Positions 1 to 11,544 of a stretch of 64,000 nucleotides of DNA are shown here, in pieces (position 1 is the stretch's first letter; every line of letters starts with the position of its first letter). The translations under genes were made by a program, and so were the position numbers. The stretch comes from Ctena decussata (lineage: Eukaryota > Mollusca > Bivalvia > Lucinida > Lucinidae), in NCBI GenBank assembly GCA_963989385.1, contig OZ022501.1, positions 92,488,979 through 92,552,978 on the forward strand, in the 5' to 3' direction. The notes beneath the pieces are model-generated. The model made no database searches. It saw only the letters and a list, made by a program, of their open reading frames with translations, and was not told the DNA's origin.

Positions 1-1932
1 ACAAATAATAATATCTTGATTGACGGCAATATCTTGACCTAGGTACCATTTACATACTTCAGTATTGTTTTTCCATATCTCCCAGCAATCTTCAGATATT
101 TACGAGCGTTCTGAGCTAAGCTAGGGCATCTTAAACAGACAACTAGAAGCCACCGCCGCACCCATAAAGGTAGTATTCTTCAGTTGCCTAGCAACGCCAT
201 TTGCAAGATAATGACGTTTCTGGAAATTGTTGACTGGAAAGGAGGGAAGATGCAATGGAGGAATGTGGTCTGCTTGATTCATTTTTAATTATTATTTGCC
301 TGAAACTTGGCCGTTTGCAGGACTTATTGGATGACCCTCATACTTCGATAAACATCAGAAAAATGAAATTCAGTACATGTGGCATTATGACAGATGCAGA
401 GCAGAAGCCCTAAAAACAAGATAAGTAACTTTCCAACCAGTCAAGATATATAAGTGCAAATTACCCAGAATGTCATAAAATCTTATCAACTGCATAAAAA
501 ATGCAAAAAATCCAAATATGAGTCATTGATGTTAAATTACATCTTTATTATATGTTGGTTTAAATGTTGATGTTCCAAGGTTTCCACACCTGTATTCATG
601 TTGAAATTTGGACTTGGTTGTCTAGATAATCAAGGTTGAGTTTTAACTAATTTGCATAAATTTCAGACTCTGGTTGACTCAGATAGTCATAGCTGACTGA
701 TTAAAAAAAGGTATTTTCTGAAACCAGAAGTCTTCAACTTTTATATGAATTAACAAATCTGAATGCCATAAGTAATATAATGAAACATTTACAAAATTTG
801 TACTTGCAGTATTATACAAAGTACTTGCATTGGAGTGATTATTGTTTTATTTATAAACTTAGTCCAGTACCATTCATTTTGAACAGAAAGATACCAGCGT
901 CATCCTTGTATCTGTCTCAATTCAAATATTGTATGCCCCCACCCGCTTAAGATCTCTTTTGCTGCTTGGCATTGCATGTTGTTTTAGATAGCTTTGAGGG
1001 AAATTACTTTTGTCAACTGCGTGTCTCTCTTAAATAAATCCATCAATTTCTTACTTCATTTACCTTAAAGTACTGGAACTGATGCATTTCTATCCAGCTA
1101 CATGCAGAATGAACGTACATCTTAAGGTGTTGGGGTACACCTCCATGTTTTTTTTTTGTTTTTTTTTTGCCCCATTTTACATAGATGAACATTATTTTTT
1201 ACTACTCAGTACTTGTTACTTCTCTTAATGACCTTACCCTGTTCAAAATGGGGTCTGCTCTGAAAGGAAAAAATAAATATAGATATAAATAAAATAAAAT
1301 TAAGAAATTGAATAAATGATAAAATGGCTCCTCTAGGAGGAAATCATCTTTCCTTTCCTTTAGGAGTTGACCCTACTTGAGAAAGAAGGCAAGAACGAAA
1401 ATTGGCAGTTTTGCCTACCCAGAAAGTGTACCCATTCTTGTGTCTCTGAGTCACAAGGCATACAACGCATGTCACTATCACATGCTAATAGTGGTAAATA
1501 GCTTGTGTTTTAAAAGATTATAATCTCTAATCAAAGAAGAAAAATCAGCTGTATCTCAGGTCTTAACAGTCTGATTTTAATGTCTTCAAGCACATTAACC
1601 TCACTCATAACTATGCCCTTTGTCTATAGCAAATGCTGTCATTTTATAAAATAAAACCATTAACCAGGACACTTTGGAAAACTAACCTCATGGTCAGTTT
1701 TCCAAAGTGTCTTGATAAATGGCTTTATTTTATAACCAATGACAGTTGGCTAAGACAAATGACATTAGTATGGGGTAACTGGTTTTCACTACTTTGAAAT
1801 TGGCCTGATTTTCTTACCTGGTCTGGGAGAAATTTCTTTCAAAGCTTAAGATATTTACCATTATAAGCATGAGTTCATGACGTACATTGTCCACCTTATG
1901 CGTCATATCAAATAATAATATTTTCTTTTCAG
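1..1932 (+). other. Intron of the TMEM65-like gene (upstream part cut off)
   Basis: No exon of the expected upstream TMEM65 membrane segments was recognised here, so this is treated as intron. It contains a stretch at about 1330-1445 related to the dispersed 'gctcctcttgg / tttgcctccctt' repeat seen elsewhere in the window, and a foldback at 1620-1758. Confidence 0.55.
1620..1758. repeat. Foldback (inverted repeat) in TMEM65 intron
   Basis: The two arms are roughly 60 bp each and read towards each other. The left arm carries GACACTTTGGAAAACT and the right arm carries its complement AGTTTTCCAAAGTGTC. The outer parts (TGTCAT...ATAAAATAAA against TTTATTTTATAA...ATGACA) also pair. No coding content. 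Confidence 0.8.
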
Positions 1933-1975
1933 CTGCTGCCCTGGGAAACTGGTTTTCTGATCTAGCCGGAGTACA
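1933..1975 (+). CDS. TMEM65: TMEM65-like gene, third-last coding exon
   Basis: This is a 43-bp exon bordered by a TTTTCAG acceptor and a GTAAG donor. It starts with two bases that complete an Ala codon, then reads ALGNWFSDLAGV plus two bases of a Gln codon. The stretch resembles the A-A-A-L-G-N-x-x-S-D-L-A-G segment of the TMEM65 transmembrane domain. The exons at 4330 and 4963 continue it in the correct phase and give the rest of the TMEM65 C-terminus. TMEM65 proteins are small multipass membrane proteins, reported in mitochondria of vertebrates and linked to mitochondrial Ca2+/Na+ handling; that role is family knowledge, not visible here. Upstream exons lie outside the window, so the start cannot be given. 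Confidence 0.8.
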
Positions 1976-2204
1976 GTAAGTTTTCATTTACAATGCTTTA
2001 AATATAAGTAAGACACTTTAAAAGTAGGTTCCTGCATTAAGGATGACAATTCTGTTCAAACAATAATTTTGTCTGCTTCTGTTCAGTATTTAAGTACTTT
2101 CACTTTTGAAATCTGTTGCTGCAAAGAAAACCTCTGGGTTTTGCTGAAAATTGTCTTTTTTGTGCCTCCACAGTGAAGTGGGGAGGGGCATATAGTTTGG
2201 CCCT

Positions 2205-2830
2205 TGTCCGTACATACATCCATCCATACATACATCAGTCACACTTTGAAGTACTGTTCATGTCTCCGCAACTCCTCCTACATTATTTGATGCAGGAATT
2301 TGAAACTTGGAACACAGTTCAGACATGCATTGAATATGTGCGACACCGCTCATTAATGTCTGTATTTTCAGTTTCGGGCATAAAATGATATTTTTTTAAT
2401 TCTGAAAGCATGTATTTTTCAAAGGTTATTATGAATTATGCTGCCATTGTTTACTATATGTTGACCATGTATGTTATGTGTACACATGGACCAAATGGTC
2501 TATTGTATTTCTTGAATAAACATAAATGAGACAGAACTTTGATCCAGTCAATATTGCAGAATTATGTCCCCTTGAGTGACACATATTTTGACCATATTGC
2601 AAACTTTGTAGTACTGTTCGTGTCTCCATGGCACAACTCCTCCTACAGTATTTGATGCCGGGATTTGAAACTTGCAACACAGTTCAGACATGTATTGAAC
2701 ATGTGCATAAAGGAAAGGGAACTTTGATCCAGGTCCAGGTTTTTTGTGGAATAATGTCCCCTTGAATGACATACATATTTTGACCATATTTCTTTGGCTT
2801 ATGTTCAACTCACCTTTTGTCATCACTCTA
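2205..2830. repeat. Diverged direct repeats, 'cgcaactcctcctac' type
   Basis: At least two degenerate copies of a sequence containing GTACTGTTC.TGTCTCC and CAACTCCTCCTAC followed by TTGAAACTTG..ACAC occur near 2247 and 2607. The same motif family forms the tandem repeats at 25.2-26.0 kb. No gene is seen; short open frames here are shadows. Confidence 0.6.
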
Positions 2831-2900
2831 GGGACCTCATTTATTAACCGATTTTGATATTACATCACAGCTATATTGGGTATGACAAAACCTTGAAGAA

Positions 2901-3082
2901 GCCAGGGTAGCTCAGTGGGTTAAGTGCTGGCCTACTGATCTAGCAGACCGGTTCAAGCCCCACTTGAGGCGAGAATTTTTCCTACCATAAACAGGGTTCC
3001 ATTGCATACAGCCTTTCATTATCACAGTCCCATCATCCTGATATGACTGAAATACTGTTGAAATGGACGTAAAATTGCAAGT
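2901..3082 (+). mobile_element. tRNA-derived SINE
   Basis: The 5' part is tRNA-like: an A-box-like TAGCTCAGTGGGTTAAG at about 2908 and a B-box-like GGTTCAAGCCC at about 2950, spaced as in a tRNA gene. The cloverleaf is not convincing enough to call a functional tRNA. The following unrelated region ends in GTTGAAATGGACGTAAAA, similar to tails of molluscan SINEs. It lies in a TMEM65 intron on the sense strand. Confidence 0.65.
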
Positions 3083-4069
3083 CATCCATCCTTTTTCAAA
3101 ACCTTGAAAAAAGTTTGTGTTTCAGGTTGGTAGGGTCAAGGTCACAGTTGATGTTTTTAGAAAATTTAGTCATGCTCTAGTGCTTTTATTTTTGGACCGA
3201 TGAGGAGGTATACATGACCCCCTGCTCACTTACCTTTGATTCTCCATGAAGGTCAGGTTTGGGCTTGCATAAAAAGGTACCTTATAGCATGTATAAATAG
3301 GAAACTTAGATCAACCTGCACATCTGTGCAGAATGATCAGAGCACTCCATTTATCATATATGTAATCAGTGTATACTGGAATATAAAGACGCATGAATTT
3401 GCACAGCTGTGCACATCTCAAGGTCTTCTAGTTAAGCAAAGATAATTCTCCTGGGCAAAGTGAAAGGAAATAGGAGAGATAGACAGAAGAAAAGGTGGGA
3501 AGACAATATTAAGGAGTGGATAGGGATGGACTTTGCTAGCTCATCTAGGGCAGCTAAAGACAAAACTAGGTGGAAAGAAATTGTTGTTAAGTCATATGTG
3601 ATGCAGCAATGACCTCACACATCTATGAGATAGACAAGACTAGACTAGCAGGCTGATAAGGTTTGTTACTATACACATGGCTGAAAGTGTCTTTTCACGT
3701 GATAGCAATAATATATATTGTGACATCTCATTAGAACAGACTTAAATTCAATGAAGAGATTCTAATTTGATGGTTTTAAAAAGAGAAAAGAAAAATGATC
3801 CTATAATTACACTCTCAAAAGAACTCTTACTTTAATTGACCTTGCTTTATTGTACTATGCAAGCTGTTATTTACAAGACAGAAAAAGTACCATAAAATTG
3901 ATACTGTGCACTTATTAGGGCATATGCAGTTGTTAGGTAATCTTCTGCAGCTCAAGGTTACTGTATTTATCCTATTAAATGCCCTGGTGGTGTTGCATTT
4001 TGAGAAAGGGAGCAGTATTCAGAGCCAAAAGATTAGTAAATCAGCCACTGCCAAAATTCCTCTAATAAG
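3083..4069. other. Intronic sequence, nothing recognised
   Basis: AT-rich intron of the TMEM65-like gene. I see no exon, RNA gene or structured repeat here. Confidence 0.5.
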
Positions 4070-4222
4070 CAATATAAAGGTGATGGGTATACTTTCAAAG
4101 GAAGCCACTTTATGTTTGCCTCCCTTCTCAGTAGGGGTCAACTCTTCAAGGAAATAATTTGCTCCTCTTGGAGACCCCATTTCAAAGAGATACTTTATCC
4201 AGAGAAGCAAACAGGAATTCAT
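4070..4222. repeat. Dispersed repeat, 'tttgcctcccttctca...gctcctcttgg' family
   Basis: It shares GGGTATACTTTCA, TTTGCCTCCCTTCTCA and TTTGCTCCTCTTGG with segments near 1340, 11650-11800, 50640-50830, 52210-52340 and 55490-55640. Several copies are followed or preceded by GAAGCAAACAGGAA. It is probably a non-autonomous element; ends were not resolved. Confidence 0.55.
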
Positions 4223-4329
4223 GCAAGTTAATATAACATTTATTTTGGGAAAATTACAGGGGGTGTTTGTTAGATCAGGGGTATTTATTAGGATTAATAC
4301 AGTAAATCTGCTTTATTGTCATCTTTCAG

Positions 4330-4435
4330 AACTGTGCATTATATAGAGAAGATAAGCAGTTTATATGGAGTAAAGGCCCCTGCCCTGACACCACAACAAG
4401 TAGATATGTCTTCAACTAGATGGGCTTCCAATATG
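4330..4435 (+). CDS. TMEM65: TMEM65-like gene, penultimate coding exon
   Basis: This is a 106-bp exon with acceptor ATCTTTCAG and donor GTAAG. Its first base completes the Gln codon begun in the 1933-1975 exon. It then encodes 35 residues containing VHYIEKISSLYGV and ALTPQQVDM. The L-T-P-x-Q-V-D-M stretch is a recognisable TMEM65 signature in the loop between the last two membrane helices. It ends on a complete Met codon, so the last exon follows in phase 0. Confidence 0.85.
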
Positions 4436-4962
4436 GTAAGATCAAGAATGGGGATTTAACATGATGAGATCTCACAAAGTGTATTTTTATAAACATGTAA
4501 AACAACTTACACACCATAATGTTTTGTTTATTTGGAGTATTTACATAGAAGAATTCTTAAGCTATCAGCAGTGCTAGAAGGTCACATTTCATATACTGTG
4601 AAACATACTGTAAGTCACAGTAAATAAGACCATAATATTTGATTTGCTTTGGTGTAAATACCTGAGCATAAATCATTTCAAGCATGAGTTGTACCTTGAC
4701 AATATGTAAGGTGATACGACAAATGAGAAGGGGTAGCAATTACCAAGACAGATAGATCTTTCTACAAAATAGCATTTAATATCTGGTCCCTCACTCAGCA
4801 ATCAGATATACAGAGACTGAAAAAAATAAAGAGGCTCTTTTATCAGTTACATTGTATTTTTGCTGTAAAGAATAAAAAGAATGACAGGTAATCCCTTTTT
4901 GTAAAAATGGTGAAAATGCATGGTGGCATTCCCATTTACCTTAATATTTTCTATCCTTTCAG

Positions 4963-5070
4963 GGTAAAGCTGTAGGAGTTAGTATTGGCTGTATCATTGG
5001 CATGTTCCCGCTTTTATTCTACAAGAATCCAAAAGATAGAGAAAAAGAGAAAGAAGAATCACCAAGTTAA
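4963..5070 (+). CDS. TMEM65: TMEM65-like gene, terminal coding exon with stop
   Basis: This is a 108-bp terminal exon after a pyrimidine-rich TATCCTTTCAG acceptor. It encodes GKAVGVSIGCIIGMFPLLFY followed by a very charged Lys/Glu-rich tail and a TAA stop. The G-K-A-V-G-V-x-I-G-C-I-x-G-M-F-P-L segment is the final transmembrane helix of TMEM65 and is the strongest evidence for the identification. The hydrophilic tail is short, as in the family. Everything from the first exon seen to this stop is open and shows no frameshift, so the gene looks functional. Confidence 0.9.
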   Translation, partial: GKAVGVSIGCIIGMFPLLFYKNPKDREKEKEESPS

Positions 5071-5380
5071 CCATTTGACAATATAGTGAAGTAGAGTTCC
5101 CTCCCCTTAAGCTTACAGCTCCACAGTGAGGCTGAACTGGTTCCAGGTGTTTGAAGTTGGTTTTTGCTGGTACCCAGTAACCTGGATAGATGATTTTGTT
5201 TTAGGGCCACACAATAGTACTCCAAGCTTTTGGAATTGTGGTTATGATATGTGGTGCGCAGATAATTATATTGTGGCCCAAGCTTGATTCAAACTCCGAA
5301 TCTCAAATTTAGGAGTGCTTTTTGTGCTGGAGCACTGAGTGCATTTGAGTTGGTACTACTTGTCGATTGTGTTGTAATAT
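5071..5380 (+). other. Probable 3' UTR of the TMEM65-like gene
   Basis: This follows the TAA stop directly. No AATAAA signal is present close by, so the cleavage site is not defined. The tandem repeat block begins near 5381. Confidence 0.4.
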
Positions 5381-7690
5381 TTTAGGGTATGACAGTCCAT
5401 ATGTTACGGCCACTGGCTTCGGACTTCGCCAGTTTTGCAAAGTTAAGATTTTTGTAAGAGGTAGATTTCAGAGTTTCTATTATTGTAGCAACTTGAAATT
5501 TTGTATGAGGATTTATATCAATAAGTACAACAGAAATACACAAGAATCAGGACACAATTATCCATATGTCACGGTCCACTGATTTCGGACTTAGGCTTAT
5601 TTTGCAAGGTTAAGAGTTTTAATATGAAATAGGTGTTACCTAAATGCGTGCAAAAGCAGATTTTTTTTTCTTTTACAAAGTTGAGGGCATATAGGAGGTT
5701 TTAGGGATTTCCATTATGACGTAAATCTGGCGCATGCACACAGAGCTGGCCGTCAATTCATCGGCCAGTACTATGTTTCACAGCGTAAAAAGGCAGATTT
5801 TTATTATGCAAAACTCAGTTTTTCAGTGTTAGTAAATCATAGTTTTCGAAAAAATAATGTGTGCCCGATTTGTAGGCTCCCAGAATGGAATTTCATGCAT
5901 ACACAGAGGTACATACATGTCTGCACACAACTTTTATTCAACGTTTTGTGTCCGATGTGTAGGTCCCCAGAATGGGGGTGTCATCTTACAAAGAGTACAT
6001 ATCCTGCAGGAACACAACGGTAATTTAACGTTGTGCCCTGATGTGTAGGCTCCTAGAATGGAAGTGTCATGCATGCAAAGAGATAATTATCCTGTAGGCA
6101 CATAACGTTGATTCAACGTTGAGCGTCCGATGCATGGGATGTCATCTTTCAAAGGGTACATATCCAGCAGACACACAACGCTGATTCGATGTTGTAGGTC
6201 CGATTTGCAGGCTCCCAGAATCGGGCATCATGCATACAAAGGGGTACCCTGCAGGCACACAAACGTTGAATCAGTGTTTATAATCAACGTCGTTCAACGT
6301 CGATAGCCCGATGTGTAGGCTTCTGGAAATCCAAGAATCTTTCGTCCAACAGATTGTCAAATCGGGCCACAAGTTTTATGAAAAGTCCTTAGATGATGGT
6401 GCGTTGCCCGCGTTGTGCTATGACGTCATCATGTCGTGACACACTTCAAAACAATGGTCAATACTGTGTTTGTAAACATACTTTGACGATGTCAACGGGA
6501 AAGTGAAGCAAGTTTTTTAAAGGAAAATGTAGATGTACCAAGCTTTAGATAATTTACAACTACTAGATCTACTGGATGACATGTGAATGCCTAAAGGTTC
6601 TTGCTCTGCATTGAAGTCATTGCACATCGAGGTATTTGGTTCTATTCACGAATTTCCGTGTCCTTCGTATACTACATCGACCATGTTGTCTTTAAAATAG
6701 TCGCTTTTCGAAATACCGAGGTCAATTCTGATAGATGGCGGCCATCATTTCCAATCGAATCGACGCACGAGATTAATGGCATGTGATTTATGACGAAGTG
6801 TCCCCTATTGTTTTTTTTTATTTATCCTTTTGCTGATACACAGCTAAATCAGTTACCGTTTACTTATTTGGACTTTTAAGTTGAAATGACCGCCTTTAAA
6901 AATAAAACAAAAAGAAATAGATGTTGAAGAAACTTTTTTTGGTCACTCTCTCAGAAGCGGGACTTCGTCAAGGAAGGGCATGTGATCGAGGATGGCTCTC
7001 GGCTCAGTGTTACTTTGCATTATAGAAACGGGACAAATCCAATGTAAACAGCCTAAGAGCGTGGCCATATTTGTCCAAAAGTTTTAAGCTGGAAGGTGTT
7101 GGATTTGCTCTTTGTGGAAGTAGCTTTTTTTAATGATGCATGTTATCTATAGGCGTGCAGCAGCACGGACGCACTTTGCGCGTCCGCGCGCGTGAGCTTT
7201 GCTCACGCGCGTTGCTTTTGCACGTATAAGAGGTAGATTTCAGGGTTCCTATTATTGTAGCAACTTGAAATTTTGTATGACAATCAATAACTATAAGTAC
7301 AACAGGAATTTACTAGAATCAGATCATGATGATGCATATGTCATGGTTCACTGACCTCGGACTTAGGCTAATTTTGCAAGTTTAAGATTTTTGTAAGAGG
7401 TAGATTTTAGGGTTTCTACTATGGTAGCAACTTGAAATTTTATATGAGGATTTATATCTATAAGTACAACAGGAATTTACAAGAATTAGATCATGATGAT
7501 GCATATGTCAAGCTTCACAGACTTCGGACTTACAGCTAATTTCTCAAGGTTGAAATTTTTGTAAGAGGTAGAGTTTAGGGTTCCTATTATTGTGGCAATT
7601 TGAAATTTTGTTTAAGGATATAATGTCTATGAATATAACAGGAATATATTAGATTAATGTCATCATGACCCATATGTCACGGTCCACTGA
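5381..7690. repeat. Tandem repeat block of about 185-bp units, interrupted
   Basis: Units share CATATGTCACGGTCCACTGA, TTCGGACTTAGGC, TTTTTGTAAGAGGTAGATTT and TGTAGCAACTTGAAATTTTG. Copies start near 5395, 5565, 7335, 7505 and 7670. The array is split by about 1.6 kb of other DNA (5.6-7.2 kb) that itself contains the shorter tandem repeat at 5855-6320. No gene seen. Confidence 0.7.
5855..6320. repeat. Minisatellite of about 85-bp units with AACGTTGATTCAACGTT cores
   Basis: Five to six degenerate units each contain CCGATGTGTAGGCTCC, then AGAATGG, then GGTACATATCCTGCAGG and an ACACAACG..GATTCAACGTT segment. Unit starts are near 5868, 5952, 6037, 6126, 6200 and 6308. The last part of each unit resembles the ends of the foldback at 49256-49399. 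Confidence 0.7.
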
Positions 7691-7718
7691 TGCTTGCTGT
7701 AATCCTGTGCACAGTTTT

Positions 7719-9682
7719 TAGCTCACCTGGCCTGAAGGGCCATAGTGAGCTATTGTCATACCAATGCGTCCGGCGTGCGTCGTCACGGAATTTGTCCGTC
7801 AACACATAAAAACAAATATTCAAACATCTTCTTCTGTAAAACTACTGGTTCCATGGTTCTCAAATTTCACATGGAGCATGACCTGACTCCAGTGTCTTAG
7901 AATTGTAAAATTGGGTCAGGTTGAAAATCCAAGATGGCCGCCATTACTAAAAATAGCAAAAACAACAAAATAAACTTCTTCTCCAGAACCACTGGGTATA
8001 TTTGTCTGAATTTTGGCATGGAACATCAGTGAAACCTTGGTATTCAAAATTGTAAAAATGAAAAAATCTGTAGCGGAGTTTTGTCACAGTGACCTACTTT
8101 CTGTTTACGTGTGAAATTTTGCTCAAATGCCAATGTCAAAAAATGACCTATTTAAACAACTTCAAACAACTTCTTCTCTAAAACCACTGAGCCCATGGAT
8201 CTCAAATTTCACATGGAGCATGACCAGACTGCAGGGTTTCAAAATTATAAAATTGGGTCAGGTCAAGAATCCAAGATGGCTGCTGTTACTAAAAATAGCA
8301 AAAACAACAAAATCAACTTCTTCTCCAGAACCAGTTGGTATATTTGGTTGAAAGTTTGCATGGAACATAAGTGGGACTTTGGTATTAAAATTGTAAAAAT
8401 AAAAAAAATCTATAGCGGAATTAGGTCACAGTGACCTACTTAGTGTTTACAAGACCGATTTTGCTCAAATGTCAATATCTAAAGAAAATGCAACCAATTT
8501 TGACCAGAATTGGTTCTTGAATGGAATTATTTCAATTTTGTGCCAGTTGACTATCCAAGATGGCCACCATGGGGGCCGTTACTAAAAATAGCACAAACAT
8601 AAAAAATGACAATTACTCAAGAACCCTTGAATGGAATTGGACCAATTTTGTGTCAGAAAGTTCCTTGCATGAAGCCGTTTTGATTAATTGCAATTTGGCA
8701 TTCCAAAATGGCCGCCATCTGGTGTTACTAAAAATAGCACAAACATAAAAATGACAATTACTCAAGAACCCTTGAATGGAATTGGACCAATTTTGTGTCA
8801 GAATGTTCCTTGCATGAAGTCGTTTTGATTAATTGCAATTTGGCATTCCAAGATGGCCGCCATCTGCCGTTACTAAAAATAGCACAAAACATGAAAATGA
8901 CAATATCTCAGTAACCGCTGAATGGATTTTGACGAAATTTGTGTCAGAATGATTCTTGCATTGAGATGTTTCAAAAATATCTAACTGTAGACCATTCATA
9001 TTGGCCTCTGTTACTAAAAATAGAAAAATGTGAAAATTAGAAAATCTCAATGGAGTTGGATTAATTTTGTGTCAGAATGGTCCTTTCATTAAGCTTTTTC
9101 GATTTTTTGCATTTTGGCATTCCAAGATGGACGCCTTTTGCCGTTACTAAAAATAGCACAAAACATGAAAATGACAATATCTCAGTAACCGCTGAATGGA
9201 TTTTGACGAAATTTGTGTCAAAATGATTCTTGCATTGAGATGTTTCAAAAATATCTAACTGTTAGACCAGTCATATTGGCCTCTGTTACTAAAAATAGAA
9301 AAATGTGAAAATCAGAAAATCTCAATGGAATTGGACCAAATTTGTGTCAAAATGGTCCTTGTATGAAGGCTTTTCGATTTTTTGCATTTTAGCAATCCAA
9401 GATGGCCGCCATCTGCCATTACTAAAAATAGCACAAAACATGAAACTGGCAATATCTCAGTAGCCCCTGAATGGATTTTGATGAAATTTGTGGCAAAATG
9501 ATTCTTGCATTGAGATGTTTCAAAAGTAAATATATAAAGACCAGGCAAGTTGGCCTCTGTTACTAAAAGTAGCAAAATGTGAAAATGAGAAATTCTCAGT
9601 GGAATTGGACCAATTTTGTATCAGAATGGTTCCGTTGCACAATAGCCAGGTGAGCGATATCAGGTCCATTTGGGCCTCTTGT
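7719..9682. mobile_element. Long AGCTCACC...GGTGAGC element with internal tandem repeats
   Basis: The left end reads AGCTCACCTGGCCTGAAGGG and the right end reads CCAGGTGAGCGATATCAGG then TTTGGGCCTCTTGT, so the termini are inverted relative to each other. The inside is built from repeated blocks containing CCAAGATGGCCGCCAT and TTACTAAAAATAGCA, with unit spacing of about 150-250 bp. No open reading frame of note. A second, different copy lies at 15.2-17.1 kb. This kind of element is widespread in bivalve genomes (family knowledge); no transposase is encoded. Confidence 0.65.
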
Positions 9683-10834
9683 ATGGAGGTACCCACAGCA
9701 GGGGCATCTGTGTACGTTGGACACATTTCTAGTTTTTATATATGCATACAAACACCACTGTACATAACTAGAACCTCATGGAGTTGTTGTGCAATATATT
9801 TACCACATTGTATTGTTATTACAGTATTTTTACCCTAAGAATATATCTGCTCATTCATCTAGTTTTGTGTATGAAATTCTGTGTGGAAAAAATGTTTGTA
9901 TGTAATGCATTTGATACCTGTAAAAACTACTTTTTGAACATTCCAGAAAGTAATTCTTAAAGCAAAAAAATGAAAGTAGCTGAAATTGCAAACAGTGTGC
10001 AGATGAAACTGCTCATAATGAGCCACCACATCTGGATCTACATTCTGTGCTCGCTTGTTTCTGAAAATTCAATATGATAAAGCTTGGGCAAAACATTCTT
10101 TATAAATTCTGCAGAATGTAAATTTTGTCATCTGCTTTGGGTTTTCTTTGGTGATTAATGCTGAATTTAAAGTAAATGTTGCAACCAGTTGGTAAAGAAG
10201 AAAAGAAATAGGTCCTTAGAAGATGTGAGATTACTGCAAATAGTGAATAGATAAGGGTTTTGGCTCATTCTTGCAAGTAGTGAATATTCAGACCAAACTG
10301 TACATCTGTACTGACTGGCTACACCCATTTTTTTTTCACATGCAGAACTTTCAGGGTCATAAATTATGTATACCAACAGCAAATCTTTCACAAGACTGTG
10401 ACGACAAGCAGGCTGGTTTTCATCTGTTTTGTTCTGCATAGAGTGTCTAGCACCATCTATGCAGTGACAAAAGTTCTGACCAGAGTCTGCACATGTGCAG
10501 ACTGTTTGAAGCGTGCTGTTGGTATACATTTGCTTATTTGTTAAGGTGCCTTTATGCATGTTGTAGCTCAGTTGGTATGCTCCAACATTGAAGAAGGTGT
10601 GGGGGCATATTGATTTGGGTCCTTCCATTTGTTTGTCTATCTGTCTGTTCGTCCATCTGTTACAGCACTGGCTCAGGAATAGTTGGAGGTAGGAAATTTT
10701 ATGTGCAGAATATATATGAAAAATGTGCGGTTACACAATTTTTTTCCATCAGACTTGTCATTGCCAAGTTGTGACTGTGTTTTGACATGGCAATAGAATA
10801 GAAAAGAACAAAAATTGTATTATGAACAGCCTTG
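9683..10834. other. No gene recognised
   Basis: AT-rich sequence. A tRNA-like A box (GTAGCTCAGTTGGTA) sits near 10562 but no convincing B box follows, so no tRNA is called. Short open frames lack any domain or splice support. Confidence 0.5.
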
Positions 10835-11290
10835 TGAACAAAATATCTGAAGTGTGTCTTGAGCTACTGTTTTGATATAAAGCAAGGATGATAGGATTAA
10901 CTTTTGAGCCAACTCCGTAAACTTTTGACTGAATTAGGCCCTTTTTGGACAAAGGCATTTTTGTCAGATTCAACATTCTGAACAAAATATCTGAAGACAC
11001 ACTTGAACTAGGCTCTTGATATTTAGCATTATGTTTTGCCATAAAGCAGTGATGATCTGATTAACTTTTGAGCCCATTCTGTAAATTTTTGAGTGAAGTA
11101 TGCCCCTTTTAGGACTTAATCATTTTGTCAGAATTAGCAGTGTGAACAAAATATCTGAAGAACCATATAAGCTAGGGTTGTGATACTCGACTTAATGTTT
11201 TGACTTAATGCAAGGATGACCTGTTTAGCTCTGCATATTTTTGACTCAATTTTACCTTGTGAACAAAATATTTGAAGAACCACTTGGGCT
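10835..11290. repeat. Tandem repeat of about 140-150-bp units
   Basis: GTGAACAAAATATCTGAAG recurs at about 10836, 10978, 11141 and (variant TTTGAAG) 11258. Each copy is followed by a 'cttgagctac / gatatttagcat' segment and TTAACTTTTGAGCC. Confidence 0.75.
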
Positions 11291-11343
11291 AGAGTCAGGA
11301 TATTTGGCATGCAGTTTGTTCCTAGGGTGAACTTGACCTGATT

Positions 11344-11544
11344 AGAGCTCTAGATAAGAGGGAGTATTTGGTGATAACTAGGGATAATTTTTGTTAGTTC
11401 TGCATAGAAACATATGTTGTGACCCCTCATCTGAACCGTCTCGAGGAGACGATTCAGATGAGTGGTCACAACATATGGTTTCAATGAGAAATAAGATAAA
11501 TTATCCTTAATTATCATCAAATACTCCCTCTTATCTAGAGCTCT
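11344..11544. repeat. Foldback element of about 200 bp
   Basis: The left end AGAGCTCTAGATAAGAGGG pairs with the right end CCCTCTTATCTAGAGCTCT. The centre CATATGTTGTGACC...GGTCACAACATATG and TCATCTGAAC...ATTCAGATGA also pair, so nearly the whole element folds into one hairpin. No coding content. Confidence 0.9.

Noticed and set aside
2901..2972. Functional tRNA gene
   Set aside because: A and B boxes are present but stem pairing is poor and it continues into a SINE body, so it is called a SINE.
10555..10625. tRNA gene suggested by GTAGCTCAGTTGGTA
   Set aside because: No B box or acceptor-stem pairing at the right spacing.
10167..10628. 153-residue minus-strand open frame
   Set aside because: No recognisable domain, and it is in non-coding repeat surroundings; probably chance.
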